Of a stretch of DNA of 64,000 bases, positions 19,348-27,686 are shown piece by piece. The position numbers were made by a program, and so were the translations under genes. A model generated the notes under the pieces. It worked only from the letters and a program-made list of their open reading frames with translations, was not told the DNA's origin and did not search any database. Each line of letters begins with the position of its first letter. Position 1 is the first letter of the stretch. The DNA comes from Thiomonas bhubaneswarensis (GTDB taxonomy: Bacteria > Pseudomonadota > Gammaproteobacteria > Burkholderiales > Burkholderiaceae_C): the NCBI RefSeq assembly GCF_001418255.1, contig NZ_LIPV01000003.1, positions 1 to 64,000 of the forward strand, read 5' to 3'.

Positions 19348-20655
19348 ATGAATCTGCTCGACCCCACCGCACAGCCCGTCGCCTTCCTGCGCGCCCTGTT
19401 CGACGTCGCGGTGGCTCGCGCCCAGCCCACGAAGGTACTGCCTGCGCATCTGCCCCCGCCGCCCAAGGGGCGCACGCTGGTCATCGGTGCGGGCAAGGCC
19501 AGCGGGGCGATGGTGCAGGCGCTCGACACCGCCTGGCCGCAGCAGGCCCCGCTGTCCGGTCTGGTCGTCACCCGCTACGGCTATGTGCCGCCAGCGTTGC
19601 GGCAACATCCGGGGCGCATCGAGCTGGTCGAAGCCGCCCACCCCGTGCCCGATGCCGCCGGTGAAGCCGCGGCGCGCCGCATGCTCGCGCTCGTGCAGGG
19701 TCTGTCTGCCGACGATCTGGTCATCTGCCTGATTTCAGGCGGCGGTTCGTCGCTGCTGCCGCTGCCCGCAGAAGGGCTGACGCTGGCCGACAAACAGCGC
19801 ATCAACCGCGAACTGCTGATGAGCGGCGCCACTATTGGCGAGATGAACTGCGTGCGCAAACACCTCTCGGCGATCAAGGGTGGGCGGCTCGCTGCGGCCT
19901 GCGCACCGGCCCAGGTGCTCACCCTACTGATTTCTGACGTGCCCGGCGATGATCCCGACATCATCGCCAGCGGCCCTACCGTGCCCGACCGTACCACCTG
20001 CGCCGATGCGCTGGCCATTGTCGACCGCTACGGCATCGGCATCCCCGAGGTCATCCGCGCCGGGCTGCAAAGCGGCGCGCTCGAAACCCCCAAGCCGGGC
20101 GATCCGGTGTTCGACGGCAACCGGGTGGAAATGATCGCCACCCCGCGGCAGATGCTGGAGGCCGCCGCCGAGTCCTGCCGCCAGGCGGGTCTGGCCGCGC
20201 ACATCCTGGCCGACGACATGGAAGGCGAGTCGCGCGACATCGCGCAGACGCACGCGGCGCTGGCGCGCAGCGTGGTCCGGCACGGCACGCCGTTTGCCAA
20301 GCCCTGCGTGATTCTCTCCGGCGGTGAAACCACGGTGAGCGTCGCCAAGGGAAGCACCCCCGGCAAGGGCGGGCGCGGCACCGAATTCCTGCTTGCGCTG
20401 GCGCTGGCGATGGACGGCGAGCCGGGTGTGTATGCGCTGGCAGGCGACACCGACGGCATCGACGGCAGCGAAGACAACGCCGGCGCCTGGGTCACGCCCG
20501 ATACCCTGGCTCGCGCCCGCGCCGCAGGCCTGACACCTCGCGCCGTTCTCGACGGCCACGACGCCTACACCCTGTTCGCTGCCACCGGCGATCTGCTGGT
20601 GACCGGCCCCACCTACACCAACGTCAACGACTTCCGCGCCGTGCTGGTGCTCTGA
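19348..20655 (+). CDS. Glycerate 2-kinase (GckA/TtuD, MOFRL family)
   Basis: Protein of 435 residues of the DUF4147/MOFRL glycerate kinase family, phosphorylating D-glycerate, usually to 2-phosphoglycerate. The N-terminal domain has VIGAGKASGAMVQAL and ISGGGSSLLPLPAEGL; the C-terminal MOFRL domain has GGETTVSV and GRGTEFLLALALA, ending in GPTYTNVNDFRAVLV. It closes the glyoxylate operon, giving a complete route from glyoxylate into glycolysis. The gene name is left open because gckA and ttuD are both used for this family. Confidence 0.92.
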   Translation: MNLLDPTAQPVAFLRALFDVAVARAQPTKVLPAHLPPPPKGRTLVIGAGKASGAMVQALDTAWPQQAPLSGLVVTRYGYVPPALRQHPGRIELVEAAHPVPDAAGEAAARRMLALVQGLSADDLVICLISGGGSSLLPLPAEGLTLADKQRINRELLMSGATIGEMNCVRKHLSAIKGGRLAAACAPAQVLTLLISDVPGDDPDIIASGPTVPDRTTCADALAIVDRYGIGIPEVIRAGLQSGALETPKPGDPVFDGNRVEMIATPRQMLEAAAESCRQAGLAAHILADDMEGESRDIAQTHAALARSVVRHGTPFAKPCVILSGGETTVSVAKGSTPGKGGRGTEFLLALALAMDGEPGVYALAGDTDGIDGSEDNAGAWVTPDTLARARAAGLTPRAVLDGHDAYTLFAATGDLLVTGPTYTNVNDFRAVLVL

Positions 20656-21208
20656 AGCTGGCACTCGCTACAGCCAATCTGAAGAGGCTGCCTCTGAGCG
20701 CCTCCATGGCTGGGCTGCGCCCCGTGGGGGATGAGGCCCGCGGCGACAAGCTGCGCTACGGCAGCTTGGACGGAGCCGATTCCAATTGACCGGTAGGCCG
20801 CGAGCAGGACCAAGAAAATTCAGGAGGCGCCCCAGCGCTTTCTTGAGAGACAGCAGGGCCGCGCGCAACGGTCAAAAGCCATCATCAGAAGATGGTCATC
20901 CACGTCCTCGTTTGAAGGTGGCGTGAATTCATGTAGTGCAATAATCATTTGTAATACTGGTTATGGAGCATTTTTCGTGTTACACACATTTACAAAAAAA
21001 CATTTGAATTACGGAAATCTGAATCTATAGTTTTCTGCATGGTCAGTGCTCTGCTGGCCTGTCGCTCCAACATCCCCCGAGCGGCTCTGCCAACCCCCTC
21101 GACTCTTTACCCGCTGACGGATTCTTCGTTCGTCTTGGCGATACAGGTGCCCCCTCCATTCGGGCACTCGCCGGGGAAACTGTTCTCTTTTCATAAAGGA
21201 GTATCAGC
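20656..21208. other. Gene-free stretch with inverted repeats and an AT-rich promoter-like zone
   Basis: No convincing gene was found in these 553 bases. The left part is GC-rich with short inverted repeats: CAAGCTG (20747-20753) with CAGCTTG (20762-20768), and GCGCCTCC near 20699 with GGAGGCGC near 20823. The right part (about 20930-21030) is AT-rich, with TAATAC near 20952 as a possible -10 box for the small-protein cluster that follows. The decamer TAATCATTTG at 20942 recurs at 21392 before the CsbD gene. Confidence 0.5.
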
Positions 21209-21370
21209 ATGCTGAGCTGGGCTGTGACTTTTCTCATAATTGCCATCATCGCAGGATTCCTGGGATTTTTTGGCATCGCCGGGACGGCGGCATCCATTGC
21301 CAAAATCCTGTTCCTGATTTTTCTTGTGCTTTTCGTTGTCTCTCTTGTGACCGGCCGCAGGCGGTTATGA
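21209..21370 (+). CDS. UPF0391/DUF1328 small membrane protein (YtjA-like)
   Basis: A 53-residue protein, [20 protein letters not shown] then [18 protein letters not shown] and a short tail VTGRRRL. This pattern of two hydrophobic segments around [15 protein letters not shown] is characteristic of the UPF0391/DUF1328 family, inner-membrane proteins often induced in general stress. AAAGGAGTATCAGC precedes the ATG, a strong ribosome binding site. It opens a run of five small envelope or stress proteins on the plus strand. Confidence 0.9.
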   Translation: MLSWAVTFLIIAIIAGFLGFFGIAGTAASIAKILFLIFLVLFVVSLVTGRRRL

Positions 21371-21378
21371 GTCGGGCT

Positions 21379-21396
21379 TGATGATTTTAATTAATC
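21379..21396. other. AT-rich palindrome before the CsbD gene
   Basis: ATGATTTTAATTAATCAT has ATGATT and AATCAT as inverted arms. It lies 33-50 bases upstream of the CsbD-like gene and could be an operator or part of a promoter. The 3' half shares TAATCATTTG with position 20942. Confidence 0.3.
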
Positions 21397-21428
21397 ATTT
21401 GGAAAGATATTTTTTGAAAGGAATCAAA

Positions 21429-21644
21429 ATGAATTGGGATCAGATTGAAGGAAACTGGAAGCAACTCAATGGCAATGTCCGCACTCAATGGGGCAAACTC
21501 ACCGATGACGACCTGGAAGTGATCGCGGGCAAGCGCGAAAAGCTCGAAGGCGTGCTGCAGGAGCGCTATGGCATCGCCAAAGATGCGGCCGAGCAGCAGA
21601 TCAAAGATTGGGAGCGTCGTGTGAAGGACACCGATCGACGCTGA
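21429..21644 (+). CDS. CsbD family stress-response protein
   Basis: A 71-residue hydrophilic protein with the CsbD pattern MNWDQIEGNWKQLNGNVRTQ, WGKLTDDDLEVIAGKREKL and LQERYGIAKDAAEQQIKDWE. CsbD proteins are general-stress proteins of unknown biochemical role (sigma-B dependent in Bacillus; YjbJ in E. coli). AAAGGAATCAAA supplies the ribosome binding site; an in-frame start 51 bases upstream is rejected. It belongs to the small stress-protein cluster. Confidence 0.93.
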   Translation: MNWDQIEGNWKQLNGNVRTQWGKLTDDDLEVIAGKREKLEGVLQERYGIAKDAAEQQIKDWERRVKDTDRR

Positions 21645-21815
21645 CCTTGCAGGGCGGCTCAGCGCATCGCCCTATGGGCGGCGCGCTCGGGGGGCGAGTC
21701 GATGGCTCGACCGCGCCCTTGTCTCCTTGCTTTCCTCACCCTTCGCTCCGAGTCTTGCGCGCCCGCGGCTCAACCGCTGGTGCGTGAACGATCTCAAACA
21801 ACGAAAGGAACGCTC

Positions 21816-22454
21816 ATGCACAAGAACACGAAATCCCTGACTCTCACCCATGGGGTGACATCGGCACTCGTCGGCGCGGCCACTGCGCTGGCTCTTGCTG
21901 TGCCTTTCGCATCAGCATCTCAGGCGGCGACAGGCGAGATGTCCGCCGCAGCGGCTGGGCAGACCCTCGACGACGCGGCCATCACCACCAAGGTCAAGGC
22001 TGCGCTGCTGATGGACGAGAAGACCAAGTCCACTGCGATTCATGTCGATACCCGAGAGGGCGTGGTGACCTTGACCGGCAAGGTGCGCGACATCGACGCA
22101 CGCCGGCACGCGGTGCATGTGGTGCAGGGTGTGAGCGGTGTACGCCGTGTCGATGACCAACTCACTCTAGCTTCCACCGCCGGGGTGAGTGCGAGCGAAC
22201 AAATCGCCCACGCCGCTGAAAAGGCGGGTGATGCCGTGGCCGACAGCGTCATTACAGCCAAGGTGAAGGCAGCGTTGCTGGCCGCGCCGGATCTCAAGTC
22301 GATGCGCATCAACGTGAGCACGCGCCATGGCGTGGTCGTGCTGGCGGGGCTGTTGCCCTCCCAGCGGCAATTCGACGAAGCGGTCACGACCACCCAGGAG
22401 GTGGGCGGCGTGAAGTCGATCAACACGCATGCCCTTCGGGTTGGCAAGTCTTGA
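21816..22454 (+). CDS. Periplasmic protein with two BON domains (OsmY-like)
   Basis: Protein of 212 residues: a signal peptide ending near SASQAAT, then two BON domains (about residues 50-115 and 135-205), each with the D(A/S)xITxKVKAALL start and a GVVxLxG core. BON proteins such as OsmY bind membranes and protect the envelope under osmotic stress. The ATG at 21816 follows AAAGGAACGCTC; a longer frame from 21702 lacks a signal peptide start. It sits between CsbD and two small lipoproteins. Confidence 0.88.
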   Translation: MHKNTKSLTLTHGVTSALVGAATALALAVPFASASQAATGEMSAAAAGQTLDDAAITTKVKAALLMDEKTKSTAIHVDTREGVVTLTGKVRDIDARRHAVHVVQGVSGVRRVDDQLTLASTAGVSASEQIAHAAEKAGDAVADSVITAKVKAALLAAPDLKSMRINVSTRHGVVVLAGLLPSQRQFDEAVTTTQEVGGVKSINTHALRVGKS

Positions 22455-22594
22455 ACGTTTGCCACCGGCATGGGTCGATAGAGATAGCGCGGGCGCGGGC
22501 CCGCGCCTGCCTTGGCGAGCGGGTCCGCCTTCATTCCCGCACCCTCTTCCCGCACCGCGTCTCGCGGCGGGGAACCCCCGAGAAGGAGATCATC

Positions 22595-22816
22595 ATGCAG
22601 CTCAAGAAAATGACTCGTGTGACCAGTGCGGCCGTCGCCCTGGGCCTGCTGTTCGGACTGGGTGGATGCGCCAATATGAGTGCGCGTGACCAGAACACCG
22701 CCATCGGCGCAGGCATCGGTGCCGTGGGCGGGGCCGTGCTCTCCGGCGGCAGCGGCATCGGCACCGTGGGAGGCGCCGCAGTTGGCGGCATCATCGGCAA
22801 TCAGGTCGGCAAATAA
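22595..22816 (+). CDS. Glycine-zipper lipoprotein, 73 aa (SlyB/OsmB-like)
   Basis: The N-terminus MQLKKMTRVTSAAVALGLLF is followed by a lipobox LGGC, so the mature lipoprotein starts CANMSARDQN. The rest is a glycine-zipper hairpin: AIGAGIGAVGGAVLSGGSG then GTVGGAAVGGIIGNQVGK. Such proteins insert or pack in the envelope and are often stress-induced (OsmB, SlyB). AGAAGGAGATCATC is a strong ribosome binding site. Confidence 0.88.
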   Translation: MQLKKMTRVTSAAVALGLLFGLGGCANMSARDQNTAIGAGIGAVGGAVLSGGSGIGTVGGAAVGGIIGNQVGK

Positions 22817-22906
22817 CACGCTGCCAGCGCACCGCCTGCGGCTCAACAGCGTTCGTGCGGATGCGAAGCGTCGGCTGTTGAGTCGCCCGGAACAAGGGAG
22901 AACAAC

Positions 22907-23107
22907 ATGAGTGCATCACGACGAAGAACCTACACGCTTGCCGCGCTGCTGGCGCTGAGCCTGGCCGGTGGGCTTTCAGGCTGCCAGAAACCCGAAGGAC
23001 CGGCCGAAAAGGCCGGCAAGGCGATCGACAATGCGGCGGCTCAGGCGGGGCAGCAGGTGCAGAAAGCGGGCGAAAAGATCCAGGACACCGCCAAGGGCGA
23101 CAACTGA
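22907..23107 (+). CDS. Small lipoprotein, 66 aa, with amphipathic repeat helix
   Basis: Signal peptide with lipobox LSGC (residues 23-26 approximately), then a charged helix EKAGKAIDNAAAQAGQQVQK continuing in the same AG.KI heptad-like style. It resembles small stress lipoproteins of the entericidin or LEA-like kind, but no family is claimed. AAGGGAGAACAAC precedes the ATG. It is the last gene of the small stress-protein cluster. Confidence 0.75.
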   Translation: MSASRRRTYTLAALLALSLAGGLSGCQKPEGPAEKAGKAIDNAAAQAGQQVQKAGEKIQDTAKGDN

Positions 23108-23146
23108 GCACCAGGCACTTGCGTGTGGAGCCATAGCCCTGCGATC

Positions 23147-24046
23147 ATGCGCCGCATGCCCTCTCCTTCCAACGATCCCCTGCGGCCGCCGCCGCCACGC
23201 CGCATCGGCTGGATGGTTGCGGTGCTGCTGATTCTGGCTCTACTCGCACTGGGCTACGCCGAGCGCGACCGATTGAGCACCTGGATCGAGGCCTGGACGG
23301 GCCGGGCCGGAGTGAGCCCGCTCACGGCATCCACCCCTCAGGCGTCGAATAGCGCGCCTGCCGTGGCCAGCAGCCGCCCCTCGCATATCGCCTCGGCGCC
23401 GCTGCAACTGCCCGCCAGCACAGCAATGCTGCCCGCGCTGGGCGACAGCGATGCCTTCGTGCGGCGCGAACTCGGTGGCTTGCTCGGCAAGCCCGGCCTG
23501 GCCTGGCTGGTGCCGCATCGGCTGATCGTGCACTTCGTTGCCACGGTGGACAACCTCGCCCGCCCGATGGTGCCGACGCAGGTCTGGCCGGTGCATCCCG
23601 TACCCGGCACGCTGCGGGTGACGGGGCAGGGCGATATCCTGGCCATCGCACCGGACAACGCGCAGCGCTACACGCCTTATATCCGCATCCTCACCGCGAT
23701 CGACCCACAGCACGCCGCGCGGCTCTACTTCCAGCTCTACCCGCTGTGCGAGCAGGCCTGGCGCGAGCTCGGCCATCCCCACAGTGCGTTCAACGACCGC
23801 TTTCTCGCCGTGCTCGCCAGCCTGCTTCAAGCTCCCGAGCCGCAGGGCGCGGTCATGCTGCGCCAACCCAAGGTGCTCTACACCTACGCCGATCCGGCGC
23901 TCCAAGCCTCGCCTGCCGGACAGAAAATCCTCATGCGCATGGGGCTGGAGAACGAGCGCGCGGTCAAGGCGTGGCTGCGCCAGTTCCGTCAAGCGCTGCT
24001 GACGCAGATGCAGCCTGCGGCCTCTGCGTCGTCGCCAGGGAGATGA
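23147..24046 (+). CDS. DUF3014 domain protein, membrane-anchored
   Basis: Protein of about 299 residues: a proline/arginine-rich start, one transmembrane helix (IGWMVAVLLILALLALGYA) and a periplasmic DUF3014 domain with LPALGDSDAFVRRELGGLLG, HFVATVDNLARP and YTPYIRILTAIDPQHAARLY. The function of the family is not known. The start is uncertain (GTG 23123, ATG 23147 or ATG 23156, none with a good ribosome binding site). Its 3' end overlaps the convergent LysR gene by 83 bases, in a different frame on the other strand. Confidence 0.82.
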   Translation: MRRMPSPSNDPLRPPPPRRIGWMVAVLLILALLALGYAERDRLSTWIEAWTGRAGVSPLTASTPQASNSAPAVASSRPSHIASAPLQLPASTAMLPALGDSDAFVRRELGGLLGKPGLAWLVPHRLIVHFVATVDNLARPMVPTQVWPVHPVPGTLRVTGQGDILAIAPDNAQRYTPYIRILTAIDPQHAARLYFQLYPLCEQAWRELGHPHSAFNDRFLAVLASLLQAPEPQGAVMLRQPKVLYTYADPALQASPAGQKILMRMGLENERAVKAWLRQFRQALLTQMQPAASASSPGR

Positions 24047-24905
24047 AGTTGCGCAGCGGCGGGGAGGGGTCGTCCCGGCGCCAGGCCAGCAACACGTCGG
24101 TCGAGGCGTTTTCATCCTGCAGGCCGAGGTAGGTGACGAAAGGCAGTTGCGCGCGCTGCATCGACGCCGCCACGATGCCCACGCCCAGACCGGCCGAGAT
24201 CAGGCCGATGAGGGTGGGCATTTCATGCACTTCTTGCGCGATGCGCGGTGCGAATCCGGCCCGGGCGCAAAGCGCCAGGGTTTGCTCGCGAAGACCCGAG
24301 CCGAGGCTGGCGCTGTAGAGCACGAAGGGCTCGTCGCGCAGGTCGGCCAGCTTCACCTGGGGCTGCGCGGCCAGGGGATGGTCGCTGTGCACTGCGGCCA
24401 GCAGCGGCTCGCGCTGCACCACCAGTGTCGCCAGACGTGGATCGAAAGCCTTCGGCGTGGTGCGCAAAAAGCCGAGATCGAGCCGGTTCGCCAGCAGGTC
24501 GTCGATCTGCGCCTGCGAGGGCTGCTCGCGCAGGTCGAGCGCAACCTGCGGCCAGGCGGCGCGGTAGTCGCGCAGCAGGCGCAGCATCACATCGGTGAAG
24601 GGCATCGAGCCGGCGAAGCCTATGCTCAGCCGCCCGGCCTCGCCCCGACCGGCATGACGGGTCTGGAGCACGGCGTGCTCGACCGCGTCGAGAATGCCGC
24701 GTGCCAGCGGCAGCAGGGTGTCACCCGCCGCAGTGCGCCGCACCCCGCCGCGCCCGCGGGTGAAAAGCGGCACGCCCAGTTCGGCTTCGAGAGCCTGGAT
24801 CTGCTGGCTCAGTGGCGGTTGCGAGACATGCAGCCGCTGCGCCGCACGCGAAAAGTGGCGCTCCTCGGCCACGGCCACGAAGTAGCGCAGGTGTCGCAGT
24901 TCCAT
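23964..24905 (-). CDS. LysR-family transcriptional regulator
   Basis: Protein of 313 residues with the LysR winged helix at the N-terminus (MELRHLRYFVAVAEERHFSRA, then QPPLSQQIQALEAELGVPLF) and a substrate-binding domain after residue 90. The sequence style (MELRHLRYF, SIGFAGSM, MPTLIGLISAGLGVGIV) is that of the BenM/CatM/IlvY side of the family. It diverges from an MFS transporter gene across a 125-bp AT-rich gap with a palindrome, so it probably controls that gene. The C-terminus (AASASAALDGTGAATP) is extended and overlaps the convergent DUF3014 gene. Confidence 0.92.
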   Translation of the reverse strand: MELRHLRYFVAVAEERHFSRAAQRLHVSQPPLSQQIQALEAELGVPLFTRGRGGVRRTAAGDTLLPLARGILDAVEHAVLQTRHAGRGEAGRLSIGFAGSMPFTDVMLRLLRDYRAAWPQVALDLREQPSQAQIDDLLANRLDLGFLRTTPKAFDPRLATLVVQREPLLAAVHSDHPLAAQPQVKLADLRDEPFVLYSASLGSGLREQTLALCARAGFAPRIAQEVHEMPTLIGLISAGLGVGIVAASMQRAQLPFVTYLGLQDENASTDVLLAWRRDDPSPPLRNFISLATTQRPQAASASAALDGTGAATP

Positions 24906-24915
24906 ATTGAAAACG

Positions 24916-24938
24916 TATCATATTTTCAGAAAATGATA
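24916..24938. promoter_or_regulatory. Candidate LysR operator between divergent LysR and MFS genes
   Basis: TATCATATTTTC and GAAAATGATA form an imperfect palindrome (24916-24938), 10 bases upstream of the LysR start. A further ATATCA lies just beyond, near 24945. AT-rich dyads of this kind are typical LysR binding sites, so autoregulation and control of the MFS gene are inferred. Confidence 0.45.
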
Positions 24939-25030
24939 TTTCACATATCAAAATCGGAGCCCTAAGCTCTGTGAGAACCTGACGCCCTGAAAGAGGGCAT
25001 TTCGCCCCGTTGCCGCGCTCTTTCGCCTCA

Positions 25031-26239
25031 ATGTCTGCCACCGTCCTTCCCGCCTCCTCCCCCGTGTCCGAACGTCCGCCCGAATGGCTGCGCCGCGCCG
25101 CCGTGACGGCTGCTGGCATGTGCGCGTTTTTCACCATGTATGTCACGCAGGGTCTGCTGCCCAGCCTGCAGTCGGTGTTTCACGCCAGCGTGGCCGAGCT
25201 CAGCCTGACCATCACCTTCACCACCCTGGCGGTGGCGGTGGCGGCGCCGTTTTCCGGCATCGCCGCAGACCGTTTCGGCCGCAAGCGGGTGTTGCTGGTG
25301 TCGCTGGCCGGCCTGGGGCTGTCCACCCTGCTGGCAGCCACTGCCGATACCCTGCATGGGCTGCTGATTTGGCGGGCCATCGAAGGGCTGTGCATCCCCG
25401 GCGTGTTCACCGCTACCGTGGCTTACATCAGTGAGGAATGGCAGCCGTCCGACGTGCCCGCGGTGACCGCGCTCTACATCTCGGGCTCGGTGGCCGGGGG
25501 CTTCAGCGGCCGATTCATCGCGGGCATGGTGACCGCACACGCCGACTGGCAGGCGGCCTTCGTCGTGCTGGGCGCGATCAACCTGCTGTTTCTGCTGCTG
25601 ATCGCACGGGGTCTGCCAGCCTCGCGCGGCTTTGCGGCCAGCCAAGGTGGCGTGCGGGCGGCGTTGTCCGGGTTTGGCTTGCATCTGCGCAATCCCAGGC
25701 TGCTGGGTACCTATGCCATCGGCTTCGGCATTCTGTTCTCGCAGGTGTGCACCTTCACCTATGTGAGCTTTCACCTCGCGGCGGCACCCTACCACTTCGA
25801 TCTCAAGGATCTGAGCCTGTTGTTCACCGTCTACCTGGTGGGCATGGTCGCCACCCCGCTGGCGGGCAAGCTGGCGTGGACCTTCGGCAAGCGCCGCGTG
25901 TTCATCGCGGCGGTCGCGCTGGGTTGCGCGGGCATGCTGCTCACCCTGCTCAACCCGGTCTGGGCCATCGTGCTCGGGCTGACGCTGAGCTCGGGCGGCG
26001 TGTTCATCGCCCAGTCGATGGCCACGGCCCAGGTGCCCGCTCTGGCGGGCAAGGCGCGGTCATCGGCCGTCGGTCTGTATGTGCTGTGCTACTACGTCGG
26101 CGGCAGCGTCGGGGCTTTCGGCCCGGCCTGGATCTGGGCCCACGTCGGCTGGGCGGGGTGCGTCGCCCTGGTGCTGGTCGCGCAACTGGCCATCGGGGCG
26201 GCGGCGTGGAAGATTTGGGATAGGGCCAACAGGCCCTAA
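25031..26239 (+). CDS. Major facilitator superfamily transporter (YnfM-like)
   Basis: Protein of 402 residues with about 12 membrane helices. It has the MFS loop motif GIAADRFGRKRVLL between helices 2 and 3 and a second copy, GKLAWTFGKRRVF, in the C-terminal half. The arrangement resembles E. coli YnfM, next to which a LysR gene is also common. The substrate is unknown. The ATG at 25031 is preferred over a TTG at 25010. Its stop overlaps that of the convergent DUF2905 gene. Confidence 0.9.
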   Translation: MSATVLPASSPVSERPPEWLRRAAVTAAGMCAFFTMYVTQGLLPSLQSVFHASVAELSLTITFTTLAVAVAAPFSGIAADRFGRKRVLLVSLAGLGLSTLLAATADTLHGLLIWRAIEGLCIPGVFTATVAYISEEWQPSDVPAVTALYISGSVAGGFSGRFIAGMVTAHADWQAAFVVLGAINLLFLLLIARGLPASRGFAASQGGVRAALSGFGLHLRNPRLLGTYAIGFGILFSQVCTFTYVSFHLAAAPYHFDLKDLSLLFTVYLVGMVATPLAGKLAWTFGKRRVFIAAVALGCAGMLLTLLNPVWAIVLGLTLSSGGVFIAQSMATAQVPALAGKARSSAVGLYVLCYYVGGSVGAFGPAWIWAHVGWAGCVALVLVAQLAIGAAAWKIWDRANRP

Positions 26240-26427
26240 ACCAGCCGCGAGATGACGTAGGCCAGGAAGGACAGCAGCAGGCTGGAGCCGAAGGGAAACA
26301 TCCATTCCCGGCCGAACAGGCGGAAGGTGAAATCCAGCGGCATGCGGCCGATGCCGAAGCGGCGCAGGTGCGGCAGCACGGCCGAAAACACGATCGACGC
26401 GAGAATGAAAACGATCAGCCAGCGCAT
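26236..26427 (-). CDS. DUF2905 small membrane protein
   Basis: A 63-residue protein MRWLIVFILASIVFSAVLPH, then GRMPLDFTFRLFGREWMFPF and a second hydrophobic segment SLLLSFLAYVISRLV. GRxPGDxxFxxxxxxxxFP is the DUF2905 hallmark. It starts 8 bases after the stop of the methyltransferase gene on the same strand. Function unknown. Confidence 0.85.
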   Translation of the reverse strand: MRWLIVFILASIVFSAVLPHLRRFGIGRMPLDFTFRLFGREWMFPFGSSLLLSFLAYVISRLV

Positions 26428-26435
26428 GGCCGCCT

Positions 26436-27668
26436 CTACAGGGTATGGGTGCGGTCGCCGCGGGCGAAGCCGCGCAGGGCGTGCGCGTCCACCCCGCGGC
26501 CCAGGGCGATGACCTTGAACAGTTCGCCCATTTCGCTCTCGCCCAGCAGTTTGTTGACGGCTGCGGTCTGCCGCAGGTAGTGCGAACCGCCGGGCGCTGC
26601 CGGGTTGGCGCACAGCGCGGCGGCGCTGCTCGGGGCCACGGGCTCGGGGCCTGCGGCCAGCGCCTCGGCAACGCGGTCGAGCAGGCCGCAGTTCATCAGA
26701 AAGTTGGCCTGGCTGGTGTAGCCCAGCACGTCGAGCCCGGCGTCCTGCGCGGCGAGCGCGACGGCGGTGAAGTCCACATGTGAGGTGAGGTCGGTCAGGC
26801 CGGGCCACAGCAGCACGTCGTCGAGCACGCGGTGGCGGTAGTGCGCCTGCAGCGTGCCCATGTGGCGCTGCGGGTGGTAATACTCGTGCTGCGGAAAGCC
26901 GTAGTCGATGAACAGCGCCACGCCGCGTGCGAGGCGGTCGGCCAGGGTGCGCACGAAGCCCAGCGCCTGCGGGTGAATCTCGGTGACCGAGCCTATGGGC
27001 AGCGCCTGCGCCTGCGGTTCCGGGGGCAGAAGATCGGTGGCGCGGTCAGCGAACACCAGATCGTCGCCCTCCTGGGTCACGCCGCGCTCCATCCAGCCGT
27101 TGGCATGCCTGTGAAGGAGCTTCACCGGCATGGCGTCGAGCACTTCATTGCCGATGACCACGGCCTCGAAGGACTCGGGCAGGGCGGTCCACCACTGCAC
27201 CCTGTCGAGCAAATGCGGCACGGCCCGGCGCAAGGTCTCCATCTGGCGGTGTTTGAGCGCGCCCGAGACTTCGACGATGGCGTACTGCCGCGGCGCGCAG
27301 CCCAGGCGGTCGAGTTCGGCCAGAACCTGTGCGGCGAGCCGACCTGAGCCGGCGCCGAATTCCACCACGGTGTGCAGGGCGTGGCGCTGCATTACCTGCG
27401 CCACCTCGGAGGCCAGGGTCTGGCCGAACAGCGGCGAGAGTTCGGGCGCGGTGACGAAGTCGCTGTCGCTGCCGAAATCGCCGAACTGGCCCGCCTGCCC
27501 GGTGTAGTAGCCCAGCCCCGGTGCGTACAGCGCCTGCTGCATGTAGGCATCGAAAGGCAGCCAGCCGCCGCCCGCGTGCAGCGCGGCCCTGATGCGTCCC
27601 AGGAGTTGCGCGCTGCGCTCCAGCGCCATGGGGGCCGGGGCCGGTAGACTTGTCGGCTGTTCGTTCAT
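26436..27668 (-). CDS. SAM-dependent methyltransferase, MidA/NDUFAF7 (DUF185, COG1565) family
   Basis: Protein of 410 residues. The family motifs are YYTGQAGQFGDFGSDSDFVTAPE, TVVEFGAGSGRLAAQVL (SAM-binding glycine loop), GNEVLDAMPV, FIDYGFPQHEYYHP and TSHVDFTAVA. The human homolog dimethylates an arginine of a complex I subunit; bacterial roles are less clear. The ATG at 27668 is preferred over the GTG one codon upstream. It diverges from the SDR gene with an 18-bp gap and precedes the DUF2905 gene. Confidence 0.92.
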   Translation of the reverse strand: MNEQPTSLPAPAPMALERSAQLLGRIRAALHAGGGWLPFDAYMQQALYAPGLGYYTGQAGQFGDFGSDSDFVTAPELSPLFGQTLASEVAQVMQRHALHTVVEFGAGSGRLAAQVLAELDRLGCAPRQYAIVEVSGALKHRQMETLRRAVPHLLDRVQWWTALPESFEAVVIGNEVLDAMPVKLLHRHANGWMERGVTQEGDDLVFADRATDLLPPEPQAQALPIGSVTEIHPQALGFVRTLADRLARGVALFIDYGFPQHEYYHPQRHMGTLQAHYRHRVLDDVLLWPGLTDLTSHVDFTAVALAAQDAGLDVLGYTSQANFLMNCGLLDRVAEALAAGPEPVAPSSAAALCANPAAPGGSHYLRQTAAVNKLLGESEMGELFKVIALGRGVDAHALRGFARGDRTHTL

Positions 27669-27686
27669 CACTGCATTTTAGAAAGC

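Noticed and set aside
15682-19641. Open frame of 1319 codons on the minus strand across the gcl operon
   Set aside because: It is antisense to four well-identified enzymes, rich in Arg, Gly, His and Ala, and has no recognisable domain. Long antisense frames of this kind follow from GC-rich third codon positions.
20656-20880. Possible tRNA or IS remnant after the glycerate kinase gene
   Set aside because: Short inverted repeats are present, but no cloverleaf, transposase fragment or target duplication could be recognised.
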